In this document: one piece after another, positions 50,459 through 63,300 of the stretch
Position numbering within the stretch: the stretch's first letter is position 1
Layout: each line of letters begins with the position of its first letter
NCBI GenBank assembly: GCA_028564675.1
Contig: JAOVVO010000081.1
Location: 121,630 to 185,629, forward strand
DNA length: 64,000 nucleotides
Direction: 5' to 3'
Source of the DNA: Onchocerca lupi
Taxonomy: Eukaryota > Nematoda > Chromadorea > Rhabditida > Onchocercidae
The notes under the pieces: generated by a model
What the model saw: the letters and a program-made list of their open reading frames with translations, nothing else
The model's database searches: none
What the model was told of the DNA's origin: nothing
Program-made: the position numbers and the translations under genes

Positions 50459-51143
50459 TAACAATATATTAAAAAGATCATTACAATCTTTCTTATAATT
50501 ATCATTTATCATTAATGATAATTGTAACTATCATTGTTACTTTGGTCTGATAATAATGATAATTAGTAATAATTGCTGTTTATTTACAATTATACTATCA
50601 TAAAACAAGATTAATAATGTACAAAAAATGACAAAACCAATTGATTTCTCTTAAAATTTTACTGAAATAAAGGAAGGAAAATTTCAAATAGAATGTGGTT
50701 TTTCACAGAATTCTCGAGATTAATGAATTCTCGAGAAAGACTTCTCAACTTTTTTTATTCTATTCTTGAATTGTTAGTGCATATACATCATTTTTTTTTT
50801 TTTTGGTTCCTCAATAATTGAACTCTCACAAAAATTCGAAATATTGTAAACAAATAGCTCTACCAGGCTGTAACAACCGGAAAAAAAAAAATAGCACATT
50901 TTCTTTATCGTCAGATTCTTTCTCTTGGCAGATTCTTGCTGAATATTTCTTTTCTCGATGAATTCATAAGCTTAAATTTCTTGGAAAATTTTTGCGAAGA
51001 TACAGTCAAAAATGATTATTGATTTTTCATAAACAAATGAGAAATGAAAAAATTTGCATAAATTAAAAAAAAAAAGTTTGCATTACTTTAAAAACATTAT
51101 ATTTATGAGAAAAGCAATAGTTTGCACAATTCATTTCGCAGAA
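50459..51143. other. Intergenic between lectin gene and sds-22
   Basis: Contains the lectin poly(A) signal (50666-50671), the palindrome TTATCATTAATGATAA near 50508, and two copies of the 12-base GAATTCTCGAGA at 50708-50719 and 50725-50736. The trans-splice acceptor of sds-22 (TTTCGCAG) ends at 51141. Confidence 0.65.
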
Positions 51144-53894
51144 ATGTGTGCTGCTGATACGTTATCTTCTACGAATGTTGCAGAAACTGGAGAAGGTGAT
51201 CAATGCGAAGATCAAAATATTGAATTTCTTGAAGTATCATCGTTTCTTAGCCCATTTCATATCAATTTTTCATTATTGAAAAGTGTGATATACGAATATC
51301 CTGCAATTCTTTTACTTATCAGTTCTTAATTAACAATTTAATTAACAATTTCATACACTCACTTATCATTATCATTTCAAAAGTTATTTGTGTCAAAGAA
51401 GTTTGATATTAGAAAAGGACAAACATCAATACAATCAATAATTAGATGGCATTAATTAGATATCCAAACATTTTGAAGTGATAAGCATGATTAGTTTACA
51501 TATATATTTCGAAATATTGCATAATTCAATGAAGATATTGTAAAAAATTTAATTTTCTTTAAAACTTTATTTTAATTTTAAGAAAATTTAATTTTTGCTT
51601 ACTATAATATTTCAAAATATATTACTGTACTTTTCTCAATTCTTCATTGTTGTCCTTTCAAAGGCTTAGGTGAAGGCTAAATTATAAAAAAAAAAACGAA
51701 AAAAAAGCTAAATTAAAAAAATGTACCGAATTAATACTCTTCTAAATCTTGCAAAAAAGGCTGCTGAAAAATTAGGTAAATTCTTTTTTTAAAGTTAATT
51801 TTCTTATAGGTTGATCCGAGTACTAAAGAACTCGATTTGACACGATATCGAATTAGGAAAATTGAGAATTTCGACTTTTTACACAGCATCGAATATTTGT
51901 GTTTGCGTTGGAATTTGATCAAAAAAATTGAAAATTTGCATATGCTTGTTACACTAGTCGAGCTCGATCTTTATGATAATCAGGTTTCAGATCATTTTAA
52001 TAAATTTTCTTATTAGAAGTTAGGAAAATATTGTAACAGTTGATGATCAACATAAATGAACAAACAAGCAAATTTTCTATTAATGAAATTTGTGCAAATT
52101 TAGATCAGTAAAATCGAGAATTTGAATGAATTGGTCAATTTGGAATCGTTAGACTTGTCTTTCAATCGTATTACAGTTTTAGAAAATCTATCATCATTGA
52201 AAAAACTTAAAAATGCTTATTTTGTTCACAACAAAATTGAAAAAATTCAAGGACTTGAGGAGGTGATTAGTACGAAAAATTTTTTTTTTCACCACTATTC
52301 TTCATTTTTAGCAAATTAATCGTTTGTAAAAACTATTTGTTTTCAACAAATTTATCGAAATAATTTGAAAAACGATTAGCACCGAATGATTTGCTTGTTA
52401 TTTTAGCTTACTGAATTGGAATACTTAGAACTTGGCGATAATCGAATCAAAAAAATAGAAAATCTTTCAAATAATTGCAAAATTAAAAGACTATTTTTGG
52501 GCGCTAATCAAATTGTTGAAATTGAAAATTTGGATATGTTGAAACATATTGAAGTGCTTAGTCTTCCTGCAAATGCCATTCTAGAAATTAAGGTTTCATA
52601 TTTTAAATGCTATTTTTTACTTTTTTTTATTATTAGATTCAATCAATAACATTGATGATTGCTTATGGGTGAGATGTTAAACTATTTAGAATTTCAAATT
52701 TAAAATTATTTTGCACCCATCCTGAAATGCTCAATTTTAAATCTGAAGCATCCTTATCCGAAAACAAAGAACCTGATAACTTAACCATCATTAATATGAA
52801 GTCAAATTAAAAAAGCATAAATACTATAATTTGAATTAAAATAGTACCAATTTTTAGCTTTAATTGTTTTCGACAATATTAGAAGCCATAAAAAAACTAA
52901 GTTAATGTAAAAATCACCGTAAAAATCACTGCAAATTATTTTAACCAATATTTAGCTATAGTTTTATGAAGAAGCATTTTTCCGGCAGTATCGGAAACCG
53001 TGAAAACTAGATTACCGTAAGAATTGCTGAAATTAAACTTTTACAAGGAATTTGTTTAACTTGCGATATTTTCTATAATGGAGTAATGTTTTTTTTTATG
53101 TTCTCATCACTTATCATAAAATAATTTGTAAAAATTGGAATTTTTAAATTTAATAAAATAATTTTTGCAGGGTTTGGATAATTTAATAACACTTCGAGAA
53201 TTATATCTATCACAAAATGGCATACAGTATATTACGGGTCTGAAAAATAATATGAATTTGGAAATTCTTGATTTAAATTATAATCGTCTTCGTTCTATTT
53301 CAAATATTCATCATCTTCATAAACTTACTGATTTTTGGGCTAAAAAGAATCAGGTTTGCAAAAAATGATTATTCAACTTTGAAATCAATATCTTTACCCT
53401 ATGATTAAATCAATTTGAATGCATTCGTGCAAAAAAAAAAAAAAAAAAAAAGAAAAAATATCCGTTTGAAAAAATTTTTCTAGGGAATTAATAAAAAAAC
53501 TCATTCGTTGAGATTAAATATGTTATTGATTGTTTTCATTTGAGCTAAAAATATTATTGGATGAAATTCTTTCATCTAACATTTTTCATTTAACATTAAA
53601 TTTAGTTGAACGATATGGCGGATATAAATGAGTTAGTTCAATTGCCAAATTTGAAATTGGTCTATTTGGAGATGAATCCATTTTCGGAATGTAGCACCTA
53701 TCGAGGCAAAGTAATTCGTATGTTGCCACAAATTGAGAAACTTGATGCTACCTATTGCCGTGTAAGTTTAGAATTTTTTTCAATTCATTTATTTTAGTGG
53801 CTTGCTAATTTCAAATGTTAATTTTGATCTTTCAAATAGAAAAGATTGATGACATCCATTAAAATTTCAGGAAGCAGAAAATCGCAACCAGTAA
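51144..53894 (+). CDS. sds-22: SDS22 / PPP1R7, leucine-rich-repeat regulator of protein phosphatase 1
   Basis: Seven exons, all phase 0, 323 residues: 51144-51233, 51810-51983, 52104-52262, 52407-52592, 53171-53353, 53606-53761, 53871-53894. The ATG lies two bases after a TTTCGCAG acceptor. After an acidic N-terminal segment there are about eleven SDS22-type repeats of 22 residues (KIENLHMLVTLVELDLYDNQ, KIENLNELVNLESLDLSFNR and so on), then GLDNLITLRELYLSQNGIQ and the C-terminal cap VYLEMNPFSECSTYRGKVI..LPQIEKLDATYCR, matching human PPP1R7 (RELYLSHNGIE, VYLERNPL, LPSVRQIDAT). SDS22 binds the PP1 catalytic subunit with Inhibitor-3, acting in PP1 maturation, mitosis and epithelial polarity. The exon boundaries fall mostly at repeat boundaries. 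It converges on the SKP1-related gene. Confidence 0.96.
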
Positions 53895-54596
53895 AGACAA
53901 AACTCATTGGCAGATGAAATTTTGATGATTACAATTTAAGAAATTGATTTTTATCATTTTTATTCTTGCGATTCGTGAACAGACAATTTTTTTGTAAAAA
54001 AATTTCCAAACAACAAGATAAATATATTTGCTAACAGAAGTTTGAATGAATCAGCAGAGAAATTTAGATCATTAACCGTTTCTAAAACTTCTTCACTAGC
54101 AAACTTATTATCTTATTTTGATCGATCTTGATTTCAAATCTCTTCCAGAAGTCTAATTATCTTCACTTAACATGTTCAATTTCCAGATATTAACCTCTAC
54201 ATCCTTCTATGAAAAATAATGAAGAAATCTTCGAAATTAAAATTTATTTTCGTTTCATTCTCGATACAAAAACTATTTTTGACCTGTTACAACTGAATTT
54301 TCGGGTTAAAATTTAAGCCACCCAATTCTTACATTTCACACCAAGCATTTTCTTCTCGAATCTGAAAAAGCTTTAACTTAATTGTTCCAAAATATTTGAC
54401 AGTGCTTATTATTTTTTCTTTGATTAAAGAAAATGCTTGTACGATTATTTTTATCTCGAAATGAAATTAATTTATTAACAGATGGAATATTTCAGGCGAT
54501 AGAACTTGCCATATTGATAGAAAAAATACTTCAAATAATTCATAAAATCCATTTTCACTTATTTCGATCGATTTTGATAAAAATTCTGTTCATATT
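53895..54596. other. Convergent 3' flanks of sds-22 and the SKP1-related gene
   Basis: AT-rich, no coding signal. A minus-strand AATAAA (TTTATT at 54471-54476) lies about 120 bases past the SKP1-related stop. Confidence 0.6.
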
Positions 54597-57003
54597 TCAA
54601 ATTATCGAATAGCCATTCGTTTTCTGACTTACACGAGCCTCTTCTTCAGGTGTAAAATCATTTTCGATGTTGAAAAAAGCTCGTAACTCTTCAACAGTTT
54701 TTCCCTTGATATGACTTGCGATAGTTTTGCATCCAGCGGAAAGCAAATCGCCAACGTCCAAATAATTAGCTGCCTTAAATTGTTTGTCGCCAAGTTTGAT
54801 TATTTTTTAAATTTTTAAATAAGTAGTAATATTGAACTTTAGTGACCTGGACAAGTTCGAAAAGTTCATTATTGTCCGGTATAGCGAGAAAATTTTGTCG
54901 CCAAACTTTTTCTTCTTCTGATTGCTCTTCAGTGGCAGTAAGATGTGCTTGATGTGTACACCAGCTCAAAACCTTCAGATTTTGAAATTCATCAGCAAAC
55001 ATCAATAATCTTGCTTAATGAAACGAAAGGTTTTGATTTACTTCAAGACAAATCAATTTTTAATAAAATTTTTAATTTGCATCATTTATTTCAATTTCGT
55101 ATGCAATTATTTAGTACTTTTCTTGATATTTTAAATTCTGAGATGTTTCTTTTTTCAGTCTCTCTGAACATTTCAGATTAAAATTTAATTAAAAAAATCA
55201 TTCAGGAAAGCTGAGGAAGAAAAGCAGAAAATTTTTAAATTCGCTTTAACATATTTCAAAATATATTTAATATTGGAATAATTTTATATTGATTGGACTA
55301 GAATGATTTATTTCACTGTCATCCTAAATATAAGAAACATAGGGATTTTAGTATTGGCTTAAAAATAGTAAAAATAAATCTTCTATTATTATGAAATTTT
55401 AAGTTGGAAATTTTAATTTTATCTTTTTTTAAAATTAGTAAGGAATGCAAGTTCAATTTTTATAATTTAAAAGAAAGAAAATTCCGAAAGAATAAATGTA
55501 TTTATCAATTAAACTAAATAAATGCTAATAAAATAAACTTATTGGGAAGAAAAATTATTTATAATGCAATAAATTCCATGAAATATCAAATTAGAATTTC
55601 TTCTTTTTCTCATAATCAATGATGCTATTTTCCAGAAAATCTTTTAATCAATCTATTTATCTGGAGGAGGTATAGAATTTTTTTAGGATAAAAAGCAATT
55701 TTTTTTTTAATCTATGGTATATCATGCGGATCATATGATATTCACTGTAAAATCTGATAACGCTTTATCTGTCATCATTTACCTTTCGTTTAACATATAT
55801 TAATGAGTTACTATAATGTAAAGTAAAATTCAAACATCTCATTCTATCAAATAATAGCCAAGTGAAATGGTTGAATAGTAAATGTCGAAGCTTTCTGCAT
55901 TTTGTGAGATTTCCCTAAATTTCACCATTTATCAAACTTTTTAATTTGTCGCTTCAATTCTTTCAGCAAAACAATCAATCAGCTTTGTCTTCGAAGTATC
56001 AATAAAGATACAAACTAAAAGTCTTTTGTTAATTTCAATTGAAATATTTAAGCTATTTGCTGGGATAGAAATATGAAAATTTATTGCACTATTTTTTAAG
56101 CCAATATTAGAATTCCGATATTTCTTGCATTTGTGATGGAGTAAAATCAATCATTCTAACATAAAATGTGTAGCTTCTCCAGATTTTTCGGCTATACATA
56201 AGCTTGCAAAAAAATTTGTTTACCATTTGCTACTTTGGAAATGTTAAAAAACAAACCTTTTTAATAGTTTTAGCTGGCAACTGCACAGGCAGATCAAAAG
56301 CTGGCTGTGATTCATCAACTTGATCGATCAGTAAATCTTAATTGTAGTTTGAAAAATGTATGAAATTTATCATTCTGTACTTTTTTAAAACTTCTATATC
56401 AATTCAACCATTTTAAATCTAAAATCAAATATTTTATGATTGAAATTAAAAAAATTACACTGGTCGGAAGTGATTCTACCTGTTAACATATTTTTGATAG
56501 TTTTTGATTGTGATATAACATCCATATCTACTGTTATCTTTTCTCCATCCTGTGACAATAAATTGATAGTTCGCTTATCAGATTGTGTTATATCAGTTTC
56601 AGACTAGAAATTTTGTTAGAATTAGATACAAGCTTTATTATCTTGAATTAGCTATTTTTTGGTGAAATATTAATAATTTTTAATTAGAAAGTGAATAAGA
56701 AATGATGATTTCACATTCGTAAATTAACTCAGCCAAAAAAAAAAAAAAAATTCTAAATTTTTGAAAATATCAAATGAGTTCAAAATTCGTGATCCAATTG
56801 CGGAATATTTTATTTGGGAAGCTTTTGATTCCAAATATAAATCTTATTTTGAGTTTACTCTTATTTTCTTGAGCTATATATTTGAGCAGCTCACTTTCAT
56901 TGTCGGGAAAATGCGTCGTTCTTACGACCTCACGGTATAATTGAATTTTTAAATAATTATTGCCACTGTTAGCAACTGAGCTTTTATCACTAGTTGGAAA
57001 CAT
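54597..57003 (-). CDS. Divergent SKP1-related protein (SCF ubiquitin-ligase adaptor)
   Basis: Minus-strand exons: 57003-56926, 56603-56480, 56336-56257, 54972-54847, 54773-54597; 194 residues, phases consistent. SKP1 links CUL1 to F-box proteins. Seen: BTB/POZ part INLLSQDGEKITVDMDVISQSKTIKNML, then PAFDLPVQLPAKTIKKVLSWCTH (as KKVIQWCTHH in human SKP1), an acidic linker, NELFELVQAANYLDVGDLL, CKTIASHIKGKTVEELRAF and NDFTPEEEARV. The N-terminus is extended by about 40 residues and exon 1 is the least certain. The C-terminus ends GYSII instead of the usual WCE(E/D) tail; a perfect GTAAGT donor just before it (GCTCGT|GTAAGT) suggests an alternative last exon that was not found. Nematodes have many such skr paralogues. 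It lies 298 bases behind the K2P channel on the same strand. Confidence 0.85.
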
Positions 57004-57301
57004 GTAAATTATACTAGTTTTTATGCTTCAAAATTCACAATCTAAAAAAAATTAAAATGCAAGCTTCGTTTTAGCTGTGGTTTTTCATTGACTGCTTTGA
57101 AATTTTGACACAATGTCGCATTCGAATCCGGCTACGCTTTGCGTGGGCCGATCCAACTAATTGTGATATAATGCGGAACGATAAGTAAAGTGAGATTTCA
57201 ACGAATGAATTTATTTGAATGATAATATTTGGTTTGTTTGCTTAATAAAGTGCAGAGGAAATAGTACAATTAGCATTAATAAATTAGAATTCATAAGATT
57301 A
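57004..57301. other. Short same-strand spacer between channel and SKP1-related gene
   Basis: Contains a minus-strand AATAAA (TTTATT at 57210-57215) 87 bases past the channel stop, a moderately GC-rich patch at 57115-57180, and an AAACTAG acceptor-like site just before the SKP1-related ATG. The layout resembles a nematode operon spacer but is longer than the usual one. Confidence 0.5.
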
Positions 57302-60300
57302 TCAGATTTTTTCGAAAATACTGCGAGTAAGTTTGATTCTATCGTTGTTTTTCTTATCAATAATATCATTGGTAGCATTTCTTTCCCGCATATCGATAAT
57401 TATCGTTTGAGATGCTTTAAGACCTTCCGGTGTTCCTGGATTGTGAATACCCATCTCATGGTACCAAATGAAATCGCTTACTTTACCAGATTGTATATTA
57501 ACTGGTAATGATTGCTTACGAGTGAGAAATAATTTTTGTGACGGCTTTTGCTGCTGAATTTTCGGTGAAGTGGAACGCGATTTGTATAATCGGAACTAAA
57601 ATGTTTATAAATTATTCAAGCAATTTGCTTAGAAAAAAAAATTGAGCAATTTTATAAATTATTTGAAAAATTTCAAGCAATTTTTGATAAGTTAAAGTAA
57701 TCATAACAACAACTGACTTAAATAAAGACGATAGTCACCTGTTGCTAGTCATAAATGTGACAGTTAGTAAAGGTGATTGCTTACTTTTCTTAATGCTCAG
57801 CATTCTGGAAGCAATGAATGAAGTGGAGTGATTTCACAAATCATCAAACTCTTTCGTGTGAAAAATTGACAGAAGAAATTTTTTCAGATCAGGAAACTTT
57901 TGAAGAAATTTATTTCAAATAATTTTGCTTAAAGATTAGTATTATGAAAGAAAATCATTGATAATCAATAAGCTTTATCGGAATCATTCTTATGGTCTGA
58001 TATGAAAATGAATCATATTGAAATCGCTGGAAGCTTTCGTATCATCATCAATGTTATCGATGTTAACTGATACCGCTAACAGTAGACCATTGAAGTGATA
58101 AAAATGCAATATGTATGATATGTGTGCAGTGTTGATTAATGATTGGAAAAATCATTTTAAATTGCTGTTTGCTTCAAAATGATCAATAGTTATAATGATG
58201 ACAATAATATTAAGATCGCCTCTCAAAGTGCTGATAATTTAGAACAACTGTGATGATAATTTCATACTGCTGAAAAATGATTCCCGTGCACATTGTGGCA
58301 ATGGAAAAGTCACAAAGTGGTTAGTTGATGTGTATGACAACTGCGACATTTCCACAATTGTGAGGTAGGAATAAAAGTGAGATACGAGAAAAGCTTGAAG
58401 AAATAAATGAAAAAAGTGCAAATTTTGCCCTCAGATTCATTCATTGTAACAACTGTGAAAAAATTCGCAGATATCTATCAAAATGCGGCAGTGACAACAA
58501 GTAAGAATTTTTATTTTTTTATTTTTTGTCCGACAAAATGGAAACAATAGAAATCGTTAAACAGTGGATTCAACTGACATCATCTTTAGCTGCTGAAAAA
58601 TCTGATTTCATCGTTTGATCATTTTTTTTTATTATGTTATATGATTTTCTCGATTTCTTTCTTTCTGGAACACTGAAATTTCAGATTTCTTTAAGAAAAC
58701 CCAGTTTACTTTTTTAGTTTGTAAAATAGAGAATTGAGCTGCAAAATTTATTTAAAAACTTTAAATTCAATTTAAGAAACTATGAAGCATTTATGTGCTA
58801 GAGAATGATGATTTGAGAAATTAAAGAAAAGCAGAAAAGAATACAAAAACCTTTTAGACGATGATTCTTGTTCTTCATTTTTCTGACTCAATTTCCTTAT
58901 ATTACCTGCTGGATCCCAATAAAATTCATTTTTTTCACCTGCATTTTCAGCATAAGAATTTGAACTGAAAATGCTATGTAATATTTCATGGCAAATTTTT
59001 CCTACATTTCCTGTTTTACTTCGCTGATTTATAAAAATCTTATTTTGCTTCTTTTATATATAATTCATTATTTCTCAGATTAATTACACTTTTTTGGATG
59101 TATAATTATTCAATTATTTATTGATTAATTTGTCTGTCATAGTTAAATTATTTGATTTATTTAGAAAATCAAAATGACCTCAACAATTTAGAATGATGTA
59201 AAGCTCTTTAAATTTGATTTAGAATGATTATAATTTTATAGAAATAAGTCTGACTTATTGCATACCCAGTAGCTTTTTCTGCTTTCTTCAATGGTTTTGC
59301 CATACAAATATGTAAACTTTCAGTTCGATTTGTTCGAATTTGATCCAATCGTCGAGCTATTTTTAAATAAGAATCATCGGTCTGGATTACGAGATCCTAT
59401 AATTTTGTGAAAAATTGCACAAGACATTTTAAATGGTATTAATTGCCATGAAGATAACCAAGAATTGAAATAAGATATTACTTCAATTAATTTTAAATTA
59501 TTAAAATATAAGAACTTGTTCGGAAATAGCTTTGAATTGTTAAGACATAAAAAACGGACGATCATAAAGAATTAGATTCAAATTTCATAACAATATTGAA
59601 ATAAATAAGCAATCTTTACCTGTCGCCCTGGTTTCATCGGTTTCGATTCATTTTCGCTCAAATCAATCATACTTCCGTTAAGTGATGTGTTTGATATATT
59701 ACTTTCAACCGAATCATCGTAATTAAAATCACTCATTTCAAGCATCGTTTGTACAACCGTATCACACATATCTTTTGTATCCAATGAACACTGCGTACTG
59801 TAACCAATTTGATGAAAAATTGAAAAATGGCAATTGGAAGTTTTTCGCAGAACATTCACGACGATAATCTAAGTGAATGAAACGATATGTTCCAATTGCA
59901 ATCTCATAAATCTTAAGTTGGTTGGAAGATCTGTTGCACTAATCACAATGATACCACCACTAAATGTCGCAACCTTACGACAAAATCTTTAAAAATTAAT
60001 TTTTTGAAAACCTACTTCTATTTATTTCTATTCTAACGACAAACTTGATAAACAACAAGGAAAAACATCAGTGGAAGGCATTTGAAATATTTAAACACAC
60101 CTGTTTTCGATTAAGAATGAATCTCTGGAATCGATTTCCGCCGTCTTTTTTCGTTTCGCTGCTAATGCTCGAGGATCCTAAATTTCGACATTACAGTAAT
60201 CTTGAATGAATGAAATATTCATGATAAAAAATTCATTTTTAATCTTATTTAAAAATTTCCAATTATTATTTGAAAATTTTACCTCATCATTATTATCATC

Positions 60301-63300
60301 ATCAAATACTGTTTGTACAGCTCGACTGCATTCTGGCATCTGTATCTGTTGCATCCATGCATCTGTTTCCATGGATCGATGAAATACATGATAAGCTTCT
60401 TCCGTTGCAGCACTTTGTTCCACCATTTTAGGAATCAATGTTTCAGTTTCTGTTGAAGCATCCTGTAATGAAATAACAATATTAATTTGAAAGTGGTTTT
60501 TCAAATTCCAATATTCTCAAAAAAAAAAAAAAAAAAAAAAATTTCAATAACTTACGACGCGTGTTGGTATCGTAGCAGATATGGTATGCTTAATAAATAG
60601 TTTCGAATTTTCATCATTCGTTTTTTCTCCTTGTACTATGAAAACATTAGCCTCTTCCAATGACGTTTCCATGCTGCGATCCATTAATTTTGGACGAGTT
60701 TTACTCTTAAAATATTAAAAGCAATAATTTACACATTCTTCGCAAAATTTCGCCGTCAATTCAAATTCGCCTGCAATTTAAAAGACAAATCTAACACTTG
60801 CATATGAAAATTAAGTCTTACCTGTAAATTATGTAATTTAAGCATAATTTCATCTACTTGAAATTGTGCAATATCTGTTTGTACAGCGCAACCACTTAAA
60901 ATAGACTGCTCGATTTGTTGCCCGTGATCAGCTAATGATATCTGTGCTTGCACACTACGATCAACAGCTTCCGTACTGAAATTTTACAAAAAAATAATTA
61001 AATTTATCAAATTTTGTTGCAAAAAAGAAATTCGTTAATTTCGATTAAGATTCATTAGTAATATAAAATATCTAAATTTGAAGAAAAATATAACGATATA
61101 TTTGTTTATTGCAAATGAATTTTTTAAATTACTTGAGATCCATCGGAAGTGATGTGACCTCAGATACTGAATTTACATCACTGCCAAAATTTTGTACAGA
61201 AATTGGTATATTTGAAGTCAGAGACATTATCGAAAAACGATCCGCTCTGCAAAACATTTGAATGCACATTGCAAATATAGACCAAGTATTTGTCAAAAAA
61301 TAGTATCCATGTTTATCAACTAAAAAATTTGAATTAATGAGTAATAATAGAGTATGGATCAGTGCTTCTAGAAAATTGAAGCACTTTTAGAAAACTCAAA
61401 AGTTTTTACAAATATTGTTAACGACAATAAAATACCTCTAAATGAGCTCAGTTGAAATTTTTGAAAAAAAATAAAAAATGGATTAAAAGTGGGTTTTCAG
61501 GAAATTCATGATTTTTTTTCTAATGAATATTTAAATTCAAGAAATTTTGTAATTAAGCGGTTCAATTAAAAAACACTCATAAAATGCTACCCAATTTCTT
61601 CACTATTTTTCATCATCCATTGTGCATTGTCTTTTTTCCTTTCCAGATGAACGTCTTCTGTAAAACTCATATTTGTCCCCATATCCTGAAAGAACTTATC
61701 ATTATTATTTCGGATATTTAATTTCCAAATTTTTTTTTTTAGTAAAATAAATTGATATACACCAACTTTTAACTTTGTATTCCCTTCAGAAAATGATGGT
61801 TCGAAGAATTTTTCTTCAGTTTGAACATTTTTGTTATTTAACGTTTTTACTGATCGTTCGTACGTTTCAGCCTGTAATTATAGCTTATTATTATCAAATA
61901 ATTATTCAAGGACAGCTGAATATTTTCAAATTTTATCTTAAAATTCCTACCCATCTATTTTGTTGTAAGATCTGTTCATTGAAGTTGAATGAAGCTTCTG
62001 AGAAAAACCCCAAATTTTACTGCAAACTTTAAATTTTTAGCTTGAATTCAATTAAAATTGAATTCAATTTTCATATAAATTATGCTTTCAGTTTTTTTTT
62101 TTGCATGTTTACTTAAATTTAAACAATCAACTTATGACATGGTCATGAAATTACTTGACCATAAGGTCAAAAAATTCCAATGACCATATCATAAGCTATT
62201 TTCACTAAATTATCTTTAATTTTTAAAATTTAAAAAAAAAAAGAAACTAACCTGTTTTTCAAGTTGAGCAGTTTGTTTCTCAGTAAGCAAATGTGGTGCC
62301 ATATTCCGCATAAACCATGGTTCTTTGGCCATTAAGCGTTGTAGAATCTCATTACGCTTTACCGTATCACCACAAGCCAAAGCACGTTGATATTCCTTCT
62401 GGAAAATACCAATTTTAGTTTTTTTTAAGTGAAATAATCAAAATATTTAGAAAAATTTAACTAAAAAAGAAAAAAACAAACTGGCAATCATGTCTTTTTG
62501 AATTTAAATAAATCGAAATTAAAAGATCAGATAATACAGGAATGTTGCTTAAAGCCATAATGATGCGAAATGTCTGTTTCAATAAAACATTTATCAAATT
62601 TTTTTCTTTTTTCGATAGATTTCGAAAATTATCAAAATTATCAAAATTTATCATTGCCTGCATTCGAATCATCAAATTATAAAGCCATTCTTCAAATTTG
62701 ATTTGTATTACACCGACAAGCATTGAAACAATTGAAAGACCAATTATTACCATCCAAAACATCAATATCAACATATGTGGATGATCTGGCACTACATCAC
62801 CTGACATGAACAGTTAATTAAGAATAATTTTAATTACAAACAAAATTTACGATTAATTAAAGTGAGGAAAAATTGAGTAATAAAGTGGAATTATTAAAAA
62901 TGGAAAAACTAAAAATAAAAAAGATCAAAAAGTAATAATTTGCTCTAAAAAAATGATCTAACCAAGGCCAATGGTAGATAATGAAATGAAGAAAAAATAA
63001 AGAGAAGTGAAATATGACCAGCGTGTTTCCCAAATACAAAATAAACCCGAACAAATACAAATCCAACCAATGCAAATAAATAATGCAAGCCAAACTGGTA
63101 TTGTTCTGAAATTAACAAAAATCAATAAAAATGCTCAATTTTTATCTCTATCAATTTTGATTAAGTTTTAGCAAACTTTTCCAATTTCCTAATATGATGA
63201 TTTGACTTTTTGGATTTAAATGCAGAAAAAACAAAATCTCAAGAAAAAGTTAAAAAAGCTTCATGTTAAAGTAACAAGTTTCTGAAATAGTGTAAAGTTA

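Noticed and set aside
57110..57150. B-box-like ATTCGAATCC suggesting a tRNA
   Set aside because: No acceptor, D or anticodon stem could be built around it on either strand.
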